Below are positions 34,735 to 43,351 of a stretch of 64,000 bases of DNA, one piece after another. Origin of the DNA: Cellulomonas marina. GTDB taxonomy: Bacteria > Actinomycetota > Actinomycetes > Actinomycetales > Cellulomonadaceae. Where the stretch lies: NCBI RefSeq assembly GCF_900111925.1, contig NZ_FOKA01000006.1, forward strand, positions 174,400-238,399, given 5' to 3'. Within the stretch, counting starts at the first letter, position 1; every line of letters begins with the position of its first letter. The position numbers and the translations under genes are program-made. The notes beneath the pieces were generated by a model, which had not been told where the DNA came from, did no database searches, and saw nothing but the letters and a program-made list of their open reading frames with translations.

Positions 34735-36267
34735 GTGCGCGCGTGGATGATTCGTGCCGGTCGCAACGGCGAGCGGGAAGAAGCCGCGTTGACTGGCGAC
34801 AGAGCCATCGCCGGGTGGGACGAAACAGGGGATCTTGCTCCCTTCGACGACCGCACCTCGCTGCGTGATTACCTGAGGACGGTCTACCCGGAAGCGTCTC
34901 CCGCTCTGCTGGCTAATTGGACGGGTCAGCTGTGGCGCTTCATCGCCGAGATCGCGATAGGCGATCTTGTGGTCATGCCATGCAGGTCTGGGGAGCAGCC
35001 AGAACTGGCCGTCGGAGAGGTGATTAGCGGCTACTTCTTCGACGCTGAGGCGGCGGACGGGTTCCGGCATTGCATCGGAGTGAAGTGGCTGCAGCGTGTC
35101 GAGCGGTCCGTCTTCGAGAGGGACCTCCTCGACAGTATGGGTGCTCTGCTCACCATCTTCGAGCTCCGTCGACACGACGCAGCGAAACGGGTCGCCGACG
35201 TCGCGGCTGGTGGGGAGGATCCTGGCTGGCGGGCTGGAGAAGACGAGGCCAGCGGGATTGCCACGATCGATGACTTGGTCGCTCGAGTCACGAGCTCCAC
35301 CGGTCCCATCGAGATGTCGATCCGGCAGATCCTCGGTCTATGGGGCGTGGAGCGAAGGACTGATTCATCAGTAGCACTGGTCGAGCAAGGTCTTGCTGAT
35401 GAAGGCCTCGTCGTCACTCCAGGTCTTTCCCAGGGCTGGCTAGACAATGCAGTTCGCGTCGCAGAGGTTGACGCGCAAGCCGCCACGCGTGCTGACGCTC
35501 AATCTTCGCTGGGAGGGCTCGAGGAGGTGCGACCTGCTCCAGTCTCGGTCACGATCAGCACGCTGCCAAGTGCCCGTTCGGCTGTGACGGCAGTTGGAGT
35601 CAATGACACGCTGGAACTGGCTATCACTTTGCTACTTCAGCACGACTACTCACAGCTGCCGGTTCTTAATGAGAACGGGGACATTGTAGGCATCGTCAGT
35701 TGGGAGACCATCGGGAAGGCAAGGCTGTCCAAGGATGCACCGGCGCTTGTCGATGCGACTGCCCCAGCCCGGACGGTGACGCTTGATGCGGAGTTGCTTG
35801 GCGTCGTCTCAGAGGTGGCGACGCGTGACTTCGTGCTTGTCCGAGCGAGTGACTCGTACAAGGCGATCGGCATCGTGACCGTCGCGGACCTATCGAGGCA
35901 ATTCCAGATTATGGCTCGTCCCTTCGCGTTGATCGAAGAGATCGAGAGACGACTGCGACGGCGAGTGGACGAGCGCGTACCCCTGGCGGCCATGCAGGCT
36001 GCGGTTGGGAACGCAAAGGCGGCAGCAAAGATTGAAGGCGCTGCGAGCCTTACTATGGGAAACTACAAGCATCTTCTCGCTTCTGAGGAAACCTTCCGAC
36101 TCCTCGGATGGCCGCTGGATCATGATCGATTCTTCCAACTTCTCTGCACCGTTCACAAGATGCGGAACAACCTGATGCACTTCTCAACAGATCCGGTCGA
36201 GGAACCGACGATGAAAGAGGCGCAGGCCTTCCTAGAAATCCTGCGAACGGTCGATCCGAGGCAATAG
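34735..36267 (+). CDS. Mrr-type PUA/EVE-like sensor + CBS pair + HEPN-like protein (candidate defence gene)
   Basis: A 510-residue protein. Residues 1-140 (VRAWMIRAGRNGEREE, WTGQLWRFIAEIAIGDLVVMP) match the N-terminal domain of Mrr-like restriction proteins, thought to read modified or foreign DNA. A helical, possibly winged-helix segment spans ~170-240. Residues ~275-390 form two CBS motifs (DTLELAITLLLQHDYSQLPV, ...IGIVTVADLSRQF), usual sensors of adenine nucleotides. The C-terminus is helical with R477-N-N-L-M-H482, the RX4H pattern of HEPN RNases. No restriction nuclease motif is visible. AAGGAG sits 7 bases before the GTG. A/T-ending codons are far commoner than in neighbours, suggesting transfer. 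Confidence 0.8.
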   Translation: MRAWMIRAGRNGEREEAALTGDRAIAGWDETGDLAPFDDRTSLRDYLRTVYPEASPALLANWTGQLWRFIAEIAIGDLVVMPCRSGEQPELAVGEVISGYFFDAEAADGFRHCIGVKWLQRVERSVFERDLLDSMGALLTIFELRRHDAAKRVADVAAGGEDPGWRAGEDEASGIATIDDLVARVTSSTGPIEMSIRQILGLWGVERRTDSSVALVEQGLADEGLVVTPGLSQGWLDNAVRVAEVDAQAATRADAQSSLGGLEEVRPAPVSVTISTLPSARSAVTAVGVNDTLELAITLLLQHDYSQLPVLNENGDIVGIVSWETIGKARLSKDAPALVDATAPARTVTLDAELLGVVSEVATRDFVLVRASDSYKAIGIVTVADLSRQFQIMARPFALIEEIERRLRRRVDERVPLAAMQAAVGNAKAAAKIEGAASLTMGNYKHLLASEETFRLLGWPLDHDRFFQLLCTVHKMRNNLMHFSTDPVEEPTMKEAQAFLEILRTVDPRQ

Positions 36268-36341
36268 CCACTCCCGCGCCAGCCGGGCTGCTCAATCAAA
36301 TGGTGCCGCCCGAAAACACTTCCTGCCATAGCGAAGGGCCG

Positions 36342-36923
36342 TCAGGACTCGAGCGGGGTCACCGAACCGAGGACGACCGTGACGTCCTCGTGGGCGTTGG
36401 CCCACCAGTGCGGCGTGGAGCAGCCGTAGGTCATGGCGTCGCCGGGGCCCAGCTCGACCTCGCGCTCGCCGTGCACCACGCGCAGGCGACCCTGCTCGAC
36501 GAGGACCGACTCCGTGCCGAGGTGCCGGAACGGCCGGCCCTCGTTGGTGAAGCCGACAGGCAGCGTCGAGCGGATGAGCTGGAGGTTCGACTGCATGCGC
36601 GGGCTGAGCAGCTCGCGCACGGGCGGGGCCGGCGTGCCGGGGACCTCCGGCAGCGTGTAGCGCTCGTCCGCGCGGACGACGGCCTCGTCGCCCCCGAGGC
36701 GCGAGAGGAGCTGCGGGAGCGTGACCTGCAGGGCGCGGGCCAGCCGGTGCAGGGACGTGAAGCTGGGGTTGCCCTTGCCGCGCTCGAGCTCGCTAATGAG
36801 GCCGAAGCTGACGCCGGACCTCTCGCTGACCGTCTTGACCGACAGGCCCTGCCGCCGCCGCTCGATCTTCAGCGCGGCGCCGAGCGCGGCGATCTCGAGC
36901 TGGGTGTCGTCGGGCTCGGCCAC
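36342..36923 (-). CDS. XRE-family regulator with C-terminal cupin
   Basis: A 193-residue regulator. The HTH is in LKIERRRQGLSVKTVSERSGVSFGLISELERGKGNPS, described by VSERSGVSFGLISELERGK. The C-terminal cupin (GTESVLVEQGRLRVVHGEREVELGPGDAMTYG) should bind a small ligand. Such proteins control amino-acid or polyamine metabolism in other bacteria. GTG start at 36923. No obvious target adjoins it: the upstream gene is a peptidase on the same strand. Confidence 0.87.
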   Translation of the reverse strand: MAEPDDTQLEIAALGAALKIERRRQGLSVKTVSERSGVSFGLISELERGKGNPSFTSLHRLARALQVTLPQLLSRLGGDEAVVRADERYTLPEVPGTPAPPVRELLSPRMQSNLQLIRSTLPVGFTNEGRPFRHLGTESVLVEQGRLRVVHGEREVELGPGDAMTYGCSTPHWWANAHEDVTVVLGSVTPLES

Positions 36924-36963
36924 GGCGTCGAGGGTAACCAGCGGCGGCTCGTTGCTCGTCGCC

Positions 36964-38175
36964 TCAGGCGAAGCCCGGGCCGTGCCCGCCCGTCGGCGGC
37001 CGCCCCGCAGGCCCAACTGCCGCCATGTGCTCGGCGTGGAACGCGGTGTCTCGCAGGAATCGCTGCCTGATGAGGTCGAAGGTTCTTGAGAAGTACTCGA
37101 GGCCTGCGTCGCCGGGTGCGGCGCGGGCCACGGTCGCTTCGAGCGTGCTGCGACGCATGCTGATCGACGGGTACGCGCCGTCGGTGCCTGCATTCTCCTG
37201 CTCGAGGAAGAAGCGTCCGAAGCCGGCCTCGGCGTCCCCGGTCGCGAGGACGTGGACGCTGAGGTCGAAGGCCTCCCACGCGAGGAAGAACTGCCAGGCG
37301 CCGAGCATGCTCACGCCCAGCGGGATGCCGCGGCCGGTCCGCAGCGTCCAGGCGGCGATGCTCGCGCCGAGCTCGTCGGCCTGGAGCTCCTGCCACGCCC
37401 GCGTCGGCGCCCGGGCGAACCCCAGCCGCTCGACCGCGGGACGCGGCGGGCCGTCGTGCGACATCTCGTAGTGCGCCATCTCGTGCCCGAGGACGAACAT
37501 CAGCGCGGCGTCGAGCAGCAGCGTGAAGTGCGCGTACCGCTCGGGCGCGACGGGGTAGGAGCCACCGGTGACGTCGGTCCGCATCTCGGCGAGGCTGACG
37601 GCCGCCTCGGCGAACGTCCGCACGGTGCGGTCGGGCTCGCTGTGCATGCGGTTCTCGATCACCCAGGTCATCTCGTGCGCCGAGGGACGTTCGACGAACC
37701 AGCCGATCGGCACCACCGCCGCGATCGACCGCGCCACGAGGTCCAGGTACAGCGGGAAACGGTGGTGCAGCAGGACGAGGTACGCGTCGTCGACGCCGGT
37801 GTCCTCCTGCGTCCGCGCGAAGAAGAACGGCGTCCGCGCGAGCAGCGCGACCACCGGCGCGCCGGCGGGCTGCCCGCCGAGCGCGCGGACGGCTCCTTCC
37901 CGCAGCTCGCCCACGAGACCCTCCAGGTAGGGGCTGCGCCCGGGCTGCTCGCCGGCCATGTCGAGCCGGATCCGCTCGAGGAGGACTTCCTCGGTGGGCA
38001 GCTGCCCGTCCCAGGCCGGGTCCGCGCGCAGCCGGTGCATGACCTCGGCGACGCGGTCCTCCGCCGTGCCGGGCGTGGTGGCGAGGCGGTCCTCGTCGTA
38101 CTGCTGCGCCACCCACGCGCGCAGGACCGCGGCCGCGTCGTCGAGGCGCCGGCGGTGCGCCTCGTCGTCGCTCAC
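36964..38175 (-). CDS. Zinc metalloprotease (HExxH) associated with EACC1-like protein
   Basis: A 403-residue soluble protein. The zinc motif is LGHEMAHYEMSH (HExxH at about residue 245-250), with a downstream acidic third-ligand candidate in WQELQADELGASIAAW, the gluzincin-like layout. The N-terminal 200 residues are helical and unassigned, without signal peptide, so an intracellular peptidase is expected. The GTG overlaps the stop of the upstream EACC1-like gene by 4 bp. The pairing resembles two-gene conflict or effector modules of actinobacteria. Confidence 0.72.
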   Translation of the reverse strand: MSDDEAHRRRLDDAAAVLRAWVAQQYDEDRLATTPGTAEDRVAEVMHRLRADPAWDGQLPTEEVLLERIRLDMAGEQPGRSPYLEGLVGELREGAVRALGGQPAGAPVVALLARTPFFFARTQEDTGVDDAYLVLLHHRFPLYLDLVARSIAAVVPIGWFVERPSAHEMTWVIENRMHSEPDRTVRTFAEAAVSLAEMRTDVTGGSYPVAPERYAHFTLLLDAALMFVLGHEMAHYEMSHDGPPRPAVERLGFARAPTRAWQELQADELGASIAAWTLRTGRGIPLGVSMLGAWQFFLAWEAFDLSVHVLATGDAEAGFGRFFLEQENAGTDGAYPSISMRRSTLEATVARAAPGDAGLEYFSRTFDLIRQRFLRDTAFHAEHMAAVGPAGRPPTGGHGPGFA

Positions 38176-38558
38176 CGACGGCCCTTGACCAGCTCCGTCA
38201 ACGCCCCTGCCAGCCCGTCGCCGCGGTCCAGCGTCACGGGTCGGCCCTCACGCCCGACGACGACGACCGACCCCGGCGGCAGCGCGCGGTCTGGACGGAT
38301 GCTCAGCTCGTCGGCCGAGGCGTCCACGACGACCCCGCGCCGGAAGCGCCCGATCACCGCGAGGATGCCGTTGACGGCGACGGACGCCGCCGCGGCGGTG
38401 ACGACGAGCTCCTGCACCAGCGGCAGCATCTCGGCGACGCCCCGCGGCGGCGCGGCGTGCACCTCGGTCGTCGCGAGCCCGAGCGTGCCGAGCTGCTCGA
38501 CGAGGGCGTCCGCGTCCTGCGACGTCAGCTCGTCGTGGGCGTCGAAGTAGAAGCGCAT
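38172..38558 (-). CDS. EACC1-like small protein
   Basis: A 128-residue alpha/beta protein. Strand MRFYFDAHDELTSQDADAL, a central hydrophobic Ala/Val helix (LVVTAAAASVAVNGILAVIGRFRRG), and two C-terminal strands (GSVVVVGREGRPVTLD) are arranged as in the 'effector-associated constant component' EACC1 proteins described with actinobacterial conflict systems. The assignment is from memory of the fold pattern and is unverified. It is translationally coupled to the HExxH protease, which would be its effector. Confidence 0.5.
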   Translation of the reverse strand: MRFYFDAHDELTSQDADALVEQLGTLGLATTEVHAAPPRGVAEMLPLVQELVVTAAAASVAVNGILAVIGRFRRGVVVDASADELSIRPDRALPPGSVVVVGREGRPVTLDRGDGLAGALTELVKGRR

Positions 38559-38680
38559 CGCGGTCGACCTCCGGTGGCGGCTCCGAGCCCCGATCGTGGC
38601 ACGGCCCGCCGGTCGGAGGACAGGGGCCGGCGCACGGATCCGCGCTGCCGCTCGGTGTGGCCGTCGGGTAGACAGGGTCG

Positions 38681-39556
38681 GTGACGCGCTACGTCGGGAT
38701 CGACCTGGCCTGGGGACCGCGGGCTCGGACGGGTATGGCGGTGCTCGACGAGGACGGGCGGCTCGTCCACTCGAGCAGCGTGGTCACCGACGCCGAGATC
38801 GATGCGGTCCTCGGGGCGCACACGCACGGCGCGGAGGTCGTCGCCGCGATCGACGCGCCGCTCGTCGTGCCCAACCTGACCGGCATGCGCGACGCCGAGC
38901 GGCTCGTGACGCAGCACTTCGGCCGGTACTCCGCGGGGGCGTACCCGGCCAACCGGAGCAACAAGAACTTCGACCCGCCGCGCGGCGAGCTGCTCGCGCA
39001 GCGGCACGGGTGGGACGTCGACCCGGAGGTGCGGCCCGCCGCCGGGCGGTCGGTGGCCATCGAGGTCTACCCGCACCCCGCGATGGTCGTGCTGTTCGAG
39101 CTGGAGCGCGTGCTGCCGTACAAGTCGAAGCCCGGGCGGGACGTCGCGTCGCGGTCCGTCGCCTGGCAGGCGCTGCTCGACGCGCTCGAACGCGTGACCG
39201 GGCCGCTCCTCGCGCTCACGGAGAACCGGAGGTGGCAGGAGTTGCGGACGGCGGTCGCAGAGGCACGCCGTCCCTTCGAGCTCGACCGCGTCGAGGACGA
39301 GGTCGACGCGATCCTCTGCGCGTACCTCGCGTGGCTGTGGCACCACGACCGCGACCGCATGGTCGTGCTGGGCACGGCGCGCGACGGCTACATCGTCGTC
39401 CCCGGCCTCCCCGGAGACATCAGCGCCAGCACGGGAGGTGCGGAGCGAGAGCAGCGAGCCGTCGACGCGCTGCTCGTCGAGATGCCGTTCCTCACCCGCG
39501 AGGCGGCCGAGCGGGCGGTGGCGGTCGTCGGGCGCGAGCTCGAGGCGCTGCCCTGA
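38681..39556 (+). CDS. DUF429 protein (predicted RNase H-like nuclease fold)
   Basis: A 291-residue protein. The N-terminal VGIDLAWGPRARTGMAVLDEDG has the RNase H-like first-strand Asp. AAIDAPLVVPNLTGMRDAERL and VAIEVYPHPAMVVLFELERVLPYKSKPGR are DUF429 signatures, and EDEVDAILCAYLAWLW supplies a C-terminal acidic cluster. Function unknown; nuclease activity is predicted by fold only. A TAGACA box lies 6 bases before the GTG. Confidence 0.83.
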   Translation: MTRYVGIDLAWGPRARTGMAVLDEDGRLVHSSSVVTDAEIDAVLGAHTHGAEVVAAIDAPLVVPNLTGMRDAERLVTQHFGRYSAGAYPANRSNKNFDPPRGELLAQRHGWDVDPEVRPAAGRSVAIEVYPHPAMVVLFELERVLPYKSKPGRDVASRSVAWQALLDALERVTGPLLALTENRRWQELRTAVAEARRPFELDRVEDEVDAILCAYLAWLWHHDRDRMVVLGTARDGYIVVPGLPGDISASTGGAEREQRAVDALLVEMPFLTREAAERAVAVVGRELEALP

Positions 39557-39612
39557 GAGCAGCCGCACGCGTCCGGTCTGGGCGCCACCTGCCGGTCGGG
39601 TGACGATGGCGT

Positions 39613-40644
39613 ATGCGTCGCGCACCCGCCCTCGTTGGCTGCCTCGTCGGGAGTGCCCTGATGCTGGCGGGGTACACGGGGACGACGACGGAGGCGGGGC
39701 AACCCGTGGCCACCGCGACGCCCGGCGCGACGACGAGCGCCGGGACCGCGCCGGCGCTGCGGGTCGAGACCGTCCTCGACGGGCTGGACCACCCGTGGGA
39801 CGTGGCGCAGGCGCCGGACGGGACGCTGCTCGTCGACGAGCGCACCGGCGGGTTCACGGCCGTGCGGCCGGACGGGACCGTCGTCGAGGTCGACGCCGAC
39901 CTCGACGACCTGTGGGCGCGCGGCGAGACGGGTCTCATGGGGCTGGTCCTCGACCCCGCCTTCGACGAGAACCGACGGCTCTACACGTGCCAGGGCTTGA
40001 GGGACGGCGGCGCTGACGGCGGGCCGGGCATCGAGGTCGTCGCGTGGACGGTGGCGGCGGACTGGTCGTCGGCGGAGCGCGTCGCCGACCCCCTCGTCGG
40101 GGGCATCCCGGTCAACGCGGACAGCGGCCGTCACGGCGGGTGTCGCCTGCGGTTCGACCCGGCGGGGGCGCTGCTGGTCGGCACGGGCGACAACGCGGTG
40201 GGCACGAACCCGCAGGACCGCGCGACGACGGCCGGGAAGCTCCTGCGCGTCGACCCCGCGACGGGCGAGGCGTGGCCGACCAACCCGTTCCTCGGCGACC
40301 CGGACGCGTCGCCCCTCGTCGTGCAGACCGGGCACCGCAACGTGCAGGGCATCGCGGTGCGGCCGGGAAGCGGGCAGGTGTTCACGGCGGAGCACTCCCG
40401 GAGCAGGGGGCGCGGCAGCGCGAACACGAAGCGCGTGTGCCCCGCCCCGACGGCGCCGCACGCCAGCCCGTCGGTCATCGCGACGCCGGCGTGCTCGCGG
40501 TACCACTCGCCGAGGTCGCCCGTCAGGGCGGTGGCGCGGAAGTCCATCCAGGCGATGTACGTCCCCTCGGGCACGGTCACGCGCACGCCCGGGAGGTGCT
40601 CGGCGACCAGCTCCGCCAGGAGGCGGCGGTTCCCGTCGAGGTAG
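39613..40644 (+). pseudogene. PQQ-type glucose/sorbosone dehydrogenase, 3'-truncated
   Basis: About 261 residues (to ~40395) match the soluble glucose/sorbosone dehydrogenase beta-propeller: VETVLDGLDHPWDVAQAPDG, GLMGLVLDPAFDENRRLY, GCRLRFDPAGALLVGTGDN and GHRNVQGIAVRPGSGQVFTAEH. Immediately after TAEH, where the family continues GP, the frame runs into antisense sequence of the convergent MalY-like gene and goes on for ~83 meaningless codons. The C-terminal part of the propeller is missing. The signal peptide ends LMLAGYT where a lipobox Cys would be expected. I regard it as a decayed gene. Confidence 0.8.
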
Positions 40645-41519
40645 TCCACGACGCCGTCCAGCCAGCGGCGCCCGGCGGTGTAGGCGGCGGTGTTGCCGAT
40701 GACGCCGAGGTTGGCGGTCCCGTGGCCGGCCATGAACCCGAACGTCTGCCAGTGCGCCTCGTCGGCCTCGTTGGTGAGGATCACCTGCGCGCACTTCAGC
40801 CCCGCGAGGTTCCAGGCCTTGCTGGCGGAGACGGCCGTGACCGTGTGGGCGGCGGCCGCGGGGGACACGGACGCGTAGGGGACGTGGCGGCCCTCGCCGT
40901 AGACGATGGGCGCGTGGATCTCGTCGGAGAAGACGCGGCCGCCCGCCCGCCCGACGACCTCCGCCAGCGCCTCCAGCTCCTCGCGGCGGTACACGGTCCC
41001 CAGCGGGTTGTGCGGGTTGCACAGCACGAACAGCCCGGCGCCGTCGGCGAAGGCGCGCTCGACGGCGTCGAGGTCGATGTGGAGCCGACCGTCCCGCTCC
41101 ACCGACGGCACCTGGACCACCTCGCGTCCGTGCAGCTCGGGCACCTCGAGGAACGGCATGCAGGCCGGGGTGGGCACGATCACCGCCGAGCCGGGGGCCG
41201 TGAAGTGGTCCATCGTGAGCTCGAAGGCCGCGAGGACGTCGGGCACGTGGTGCACCCACGCGTCGGGCACCCGCAGGCCGAAGGAGTCGGCGTACCAGTC
41301 CGCCGTGGCGGTGGCCAGCCCGTCGGCAAGCGCGGGCGGGAGGTAGCCGGTGACGGCCCGGTCGAGGGACGCGTGCAGCGCCTGGCTCACCTCGGGCGCG
41401 AGGCCGAAGTCCATCTCGGCGACGAACGCGCCGATCGTGCCGGGGAACGTCGTCCACTTGAGGCTGCCGCGCTCGCGGAGCTCGTCGGCCGTGATGGCGT
41501 CGAGGTCAGGTCGGTCCAC
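40131..41519 (-). pseudogene. MalY/PatB-type PLP aminotransferase, 3'-truncated
   Basis: The first ~374 residues (41519 to ~40396) are a good MalY/PatB homologue: LKWTTFPGTIGAFVAEMD, NPHNPLG, PLP lysine in AVSASKAWN, and TRFVFALPRPLLRE near the end. Beyond that the frame enters the antisense of the sugar dehydrogenase and adds 88 unrelated residues before a stop at 40131. Only the last helix of the enzyme (~15-20 residues) is lost, so it could still fold. Start GTG at 41519 follows GGAGGA. It is a close paralogue of the intact gene at 13.9-15.1 kb. Confidence 0.78.
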
Positions 41520-41647
41520 GGGTCCTCCAGGGCTCCGGCGCGAGCAGCTCCGCCACTCTCTCAACCCGCGTGCCACGCCGCAGCCCCGACGGCATGCTGA
41601 CCACGGGCCGTCCGTCGGCGGCGGTGGCGCGGTGAGGGGGCGACGAG

Positions 41648-42157
41648 GTGACGCCGAAGGAGCAGGCCGCCGGGGCGGAGGCGCCGGTGGAGGCGGGCGA
41701 CGAGAAGCACGTCCCCGTCACCTTCGCGACATGCGAGGACGTCGCGGGGCCGTTCTTCCATGGCACGCGCGCGCTGCTGGCGCCGGGCGACGAGCTCGTC
41801 GCCGGGCGGGAGTCCAACTTCCGCGCCGGCCTGCTCATGCGTCACGTCTACTTCACGTCCGTCCTCGAGACGGCGGTGTGGGGCGCGGAGCTGGCGACGG
41901 CGCTCGCGGGCGACGAGGGGCCGGCCGGTCGGGGGCACGTCTACGTCGTCGAGCCGCTCGGCCCCTTCGAGGACGACCCGAACGTCACCGACAAGCGGTT
42001 CCCGGGCAACCCGACGCGGTCCTACCGCACGCGCGACCCGCTGCGGGTGGTGGCCGAGATGGCGGACTGGCCCGCGCACGAGCCGGAGGTCCTGCAGCGC
42101 ATGCTCGACGGGCTCGCGGCCCTGCGCGCGTCCGGTCGGGACGTCATCGAGGACTGA
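41648..42157 (+). CDS. arr: Rifampin ADP-ribosyltransferase
   Basis: A 169-residue Arr enzyme that inactivates rifampin by ADP-ribosylating a hydroxyl of the drug with NAD+. Family signatures are FFHGTRALLAPGDELVAG, SNFRAGLLMRHVYFTSVLETAVWGAEL, VEPLGPFEDDPNVTDKRFPGNP and TRSYRTRDPLRVV. The His of FHGT, Tyr of YFTS and Asp of FEDDP correspond to the reported active-site positions. About 25 extra N-terminal residues precede the usual ~140-residue core. GTG start with upstream GAGGGGG. Confidence 0.92.
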   Translation: MTPKEQAAGAEAPVEAGDEKHVPVTFATCEDVAGPFFHGTRALLAPGDELVAGRESNFRAGLLMRHVYFTSVLETAVWGAELATALAGDEGPAGRGHVYVVEPLGPFEDDPNVTDKRFPGNPTRSYRTRDPLRVVAEMADWPAHEPEVLQRMLDGLAALRASGRDVIED

Positions 42158-42167
42158 GACCGCCGCG

Positions 42168-43094
42168 TCAGGGCGCCGGCGCGGCTGCGACCTCGACGGG
42201 CACGGCGGTGGCGGCCGGGGTCGGTGTCAGGCCCTCGGTGAGCTGCGACGTCATCGCGCCGAGCAGGGTCGGGAGCACGTTGAGCAAGAACATCACCGCC
42301 GCAATCGTCAGCCCGAGTTGGAGCAGCCCGGCGACCAGGCGCCTGCGCCGGGACGGCCGAGGACGAGGGCTACGTCGCGGAGCACGCGACGACGGCGCCG
42401 TCGTCGGCCGGCGCCTCGACGCACGACCGGCGGGCCGCGGTGCCGGGGACATCCCGGTGTGCGCCGCCCGCACCGGCCGGTCGAGCTGGCCGCCCAGGTG
42501 CCGGCCGATGTCGGCGACCTCGTAGGGATCGAGCCGCGGCCCGAGGGTCGCCAGGTGCGCGACGAGGTGCGCCCGGCCCACGACCGTCACCCCGGAGGCG
42601 AGCACGACCGGCTCCAGGCCCTGCCCCTGCCCGGCCAGGCAGAGCACGCCGCGCGCGGCCGTCCGGTGCTGCGGCGCGAGCATCGCGGTGACGGCCGCGG
42701 TGGCGGCGGCGACGCCCTCCACGGCCTCGTCGCGCCGGTAGCCGTTCTGCCGCAGCTCGCCGTCGCGGACGGTGACCGTCCCGTTCCAGTTCTTCGCGTC
42801 GACGACGACGACGCCGCCAGGCCCGAGCGCGACGTGGTCGAGGTTCGCCTGCGGCCGGCCCGGCCAGCGCACGTCGTGCAGCGCGGTCCACCCGCGGTCC
42901 GCCAGCCCCAGCAGGGTGTCGGCGACCTGCCGCTCCCCGTCCGCACCCGTGGTCCACGCGTGGACGAGGCCCTCGGCGCTGCGCAATGCACGAGCGGACT
43001 CCTCCGTCGCCGCGAGCGCGTGCTCGGCGCGCAGCCGCTCGAGCCGCCGCTGGTGCCGCGCCGCCTGCTCGTCGGCGCCGTCGCCTGCCTGCAT
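42168..43094 (-). CDS. NERD-domain (nuclease-related) membrane protein
   Basis: A 308-residue protein. A helical charged N-terminus (~1-60) leads to the NERD domain: GADGERQVADTLLGL, then ANLDHVALGPGGVVVVDAKNWNG, which contains the D...D-x-K core of PD-(D/E)xK nucleases. A basic Arg/Ser/Pro linker and one C-terminal transmembrane helix (LLQLGLTIAAVMFLLNVLP) follow. ATG at 43094 is preferred; the frame is open further upstream. Convergent with arr 10 bp away. NERD proteins are found in DNA processing and defence settings, but the substrate is unknown. Confidence 0.85.
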   Translation of the reverse strand: MQAGDGADEQAARHQRRLERLRAEHALAATEESARALRSAEGLVHAWTTGADGERQVADTLLGLADRGWTALHDVRWPGRPQANLDHVALGPGGVVVVDAKNWNGTVTVRDGELRQNGYRRDEAVEGVAAATAAVTAMLAPQHRTAARGVLCLAGQGQGLEPVVLASGVTVVGRAHLVAHLATLGPRLDPYEVADIGRHLGGQLDRPVRAAHTGMSPAPRPAGRASRRRPTTAPSSRAPRRSPRPRPSRRRRLVAGLLQLGLTIAAVMFLLNVLPTLLGAMTSQLTEGLTPTPAATAVPVEVAAAPAP

Positions 43095-43351
43095 GTCCGC
43101 CCCCCGGTCGGTGCGTGCGAGCTTCGGCGCGGTCGTCGTCGACCGGTCGCATCGCAGCGTGCGCCGGACGATACGGACGATCCGCCCTTCCGTGGGCCGG
43201 TCCGTACACCCGTCGGGGTGACGACGGCGCGCTTTCACCCGGCGGCCGGTCACCGGGCGGCGTGACTCGTCGTCGGAGCCCGGGACGACGGGTCGCGCGG
43301 CGTCAGGGACACTGGAGGGTCGTTGACGTCCCCCCGTCCCGAGGAGCTGCA

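Noticed and set aside
13872..41519. Recent duplication of one MalY segment to explain both MalY-like genes
   Set aside because: The two proteins keep motifs but differ throughout in sequence, and their neighbours are unrelated, so an old paralogue pair is more likely.
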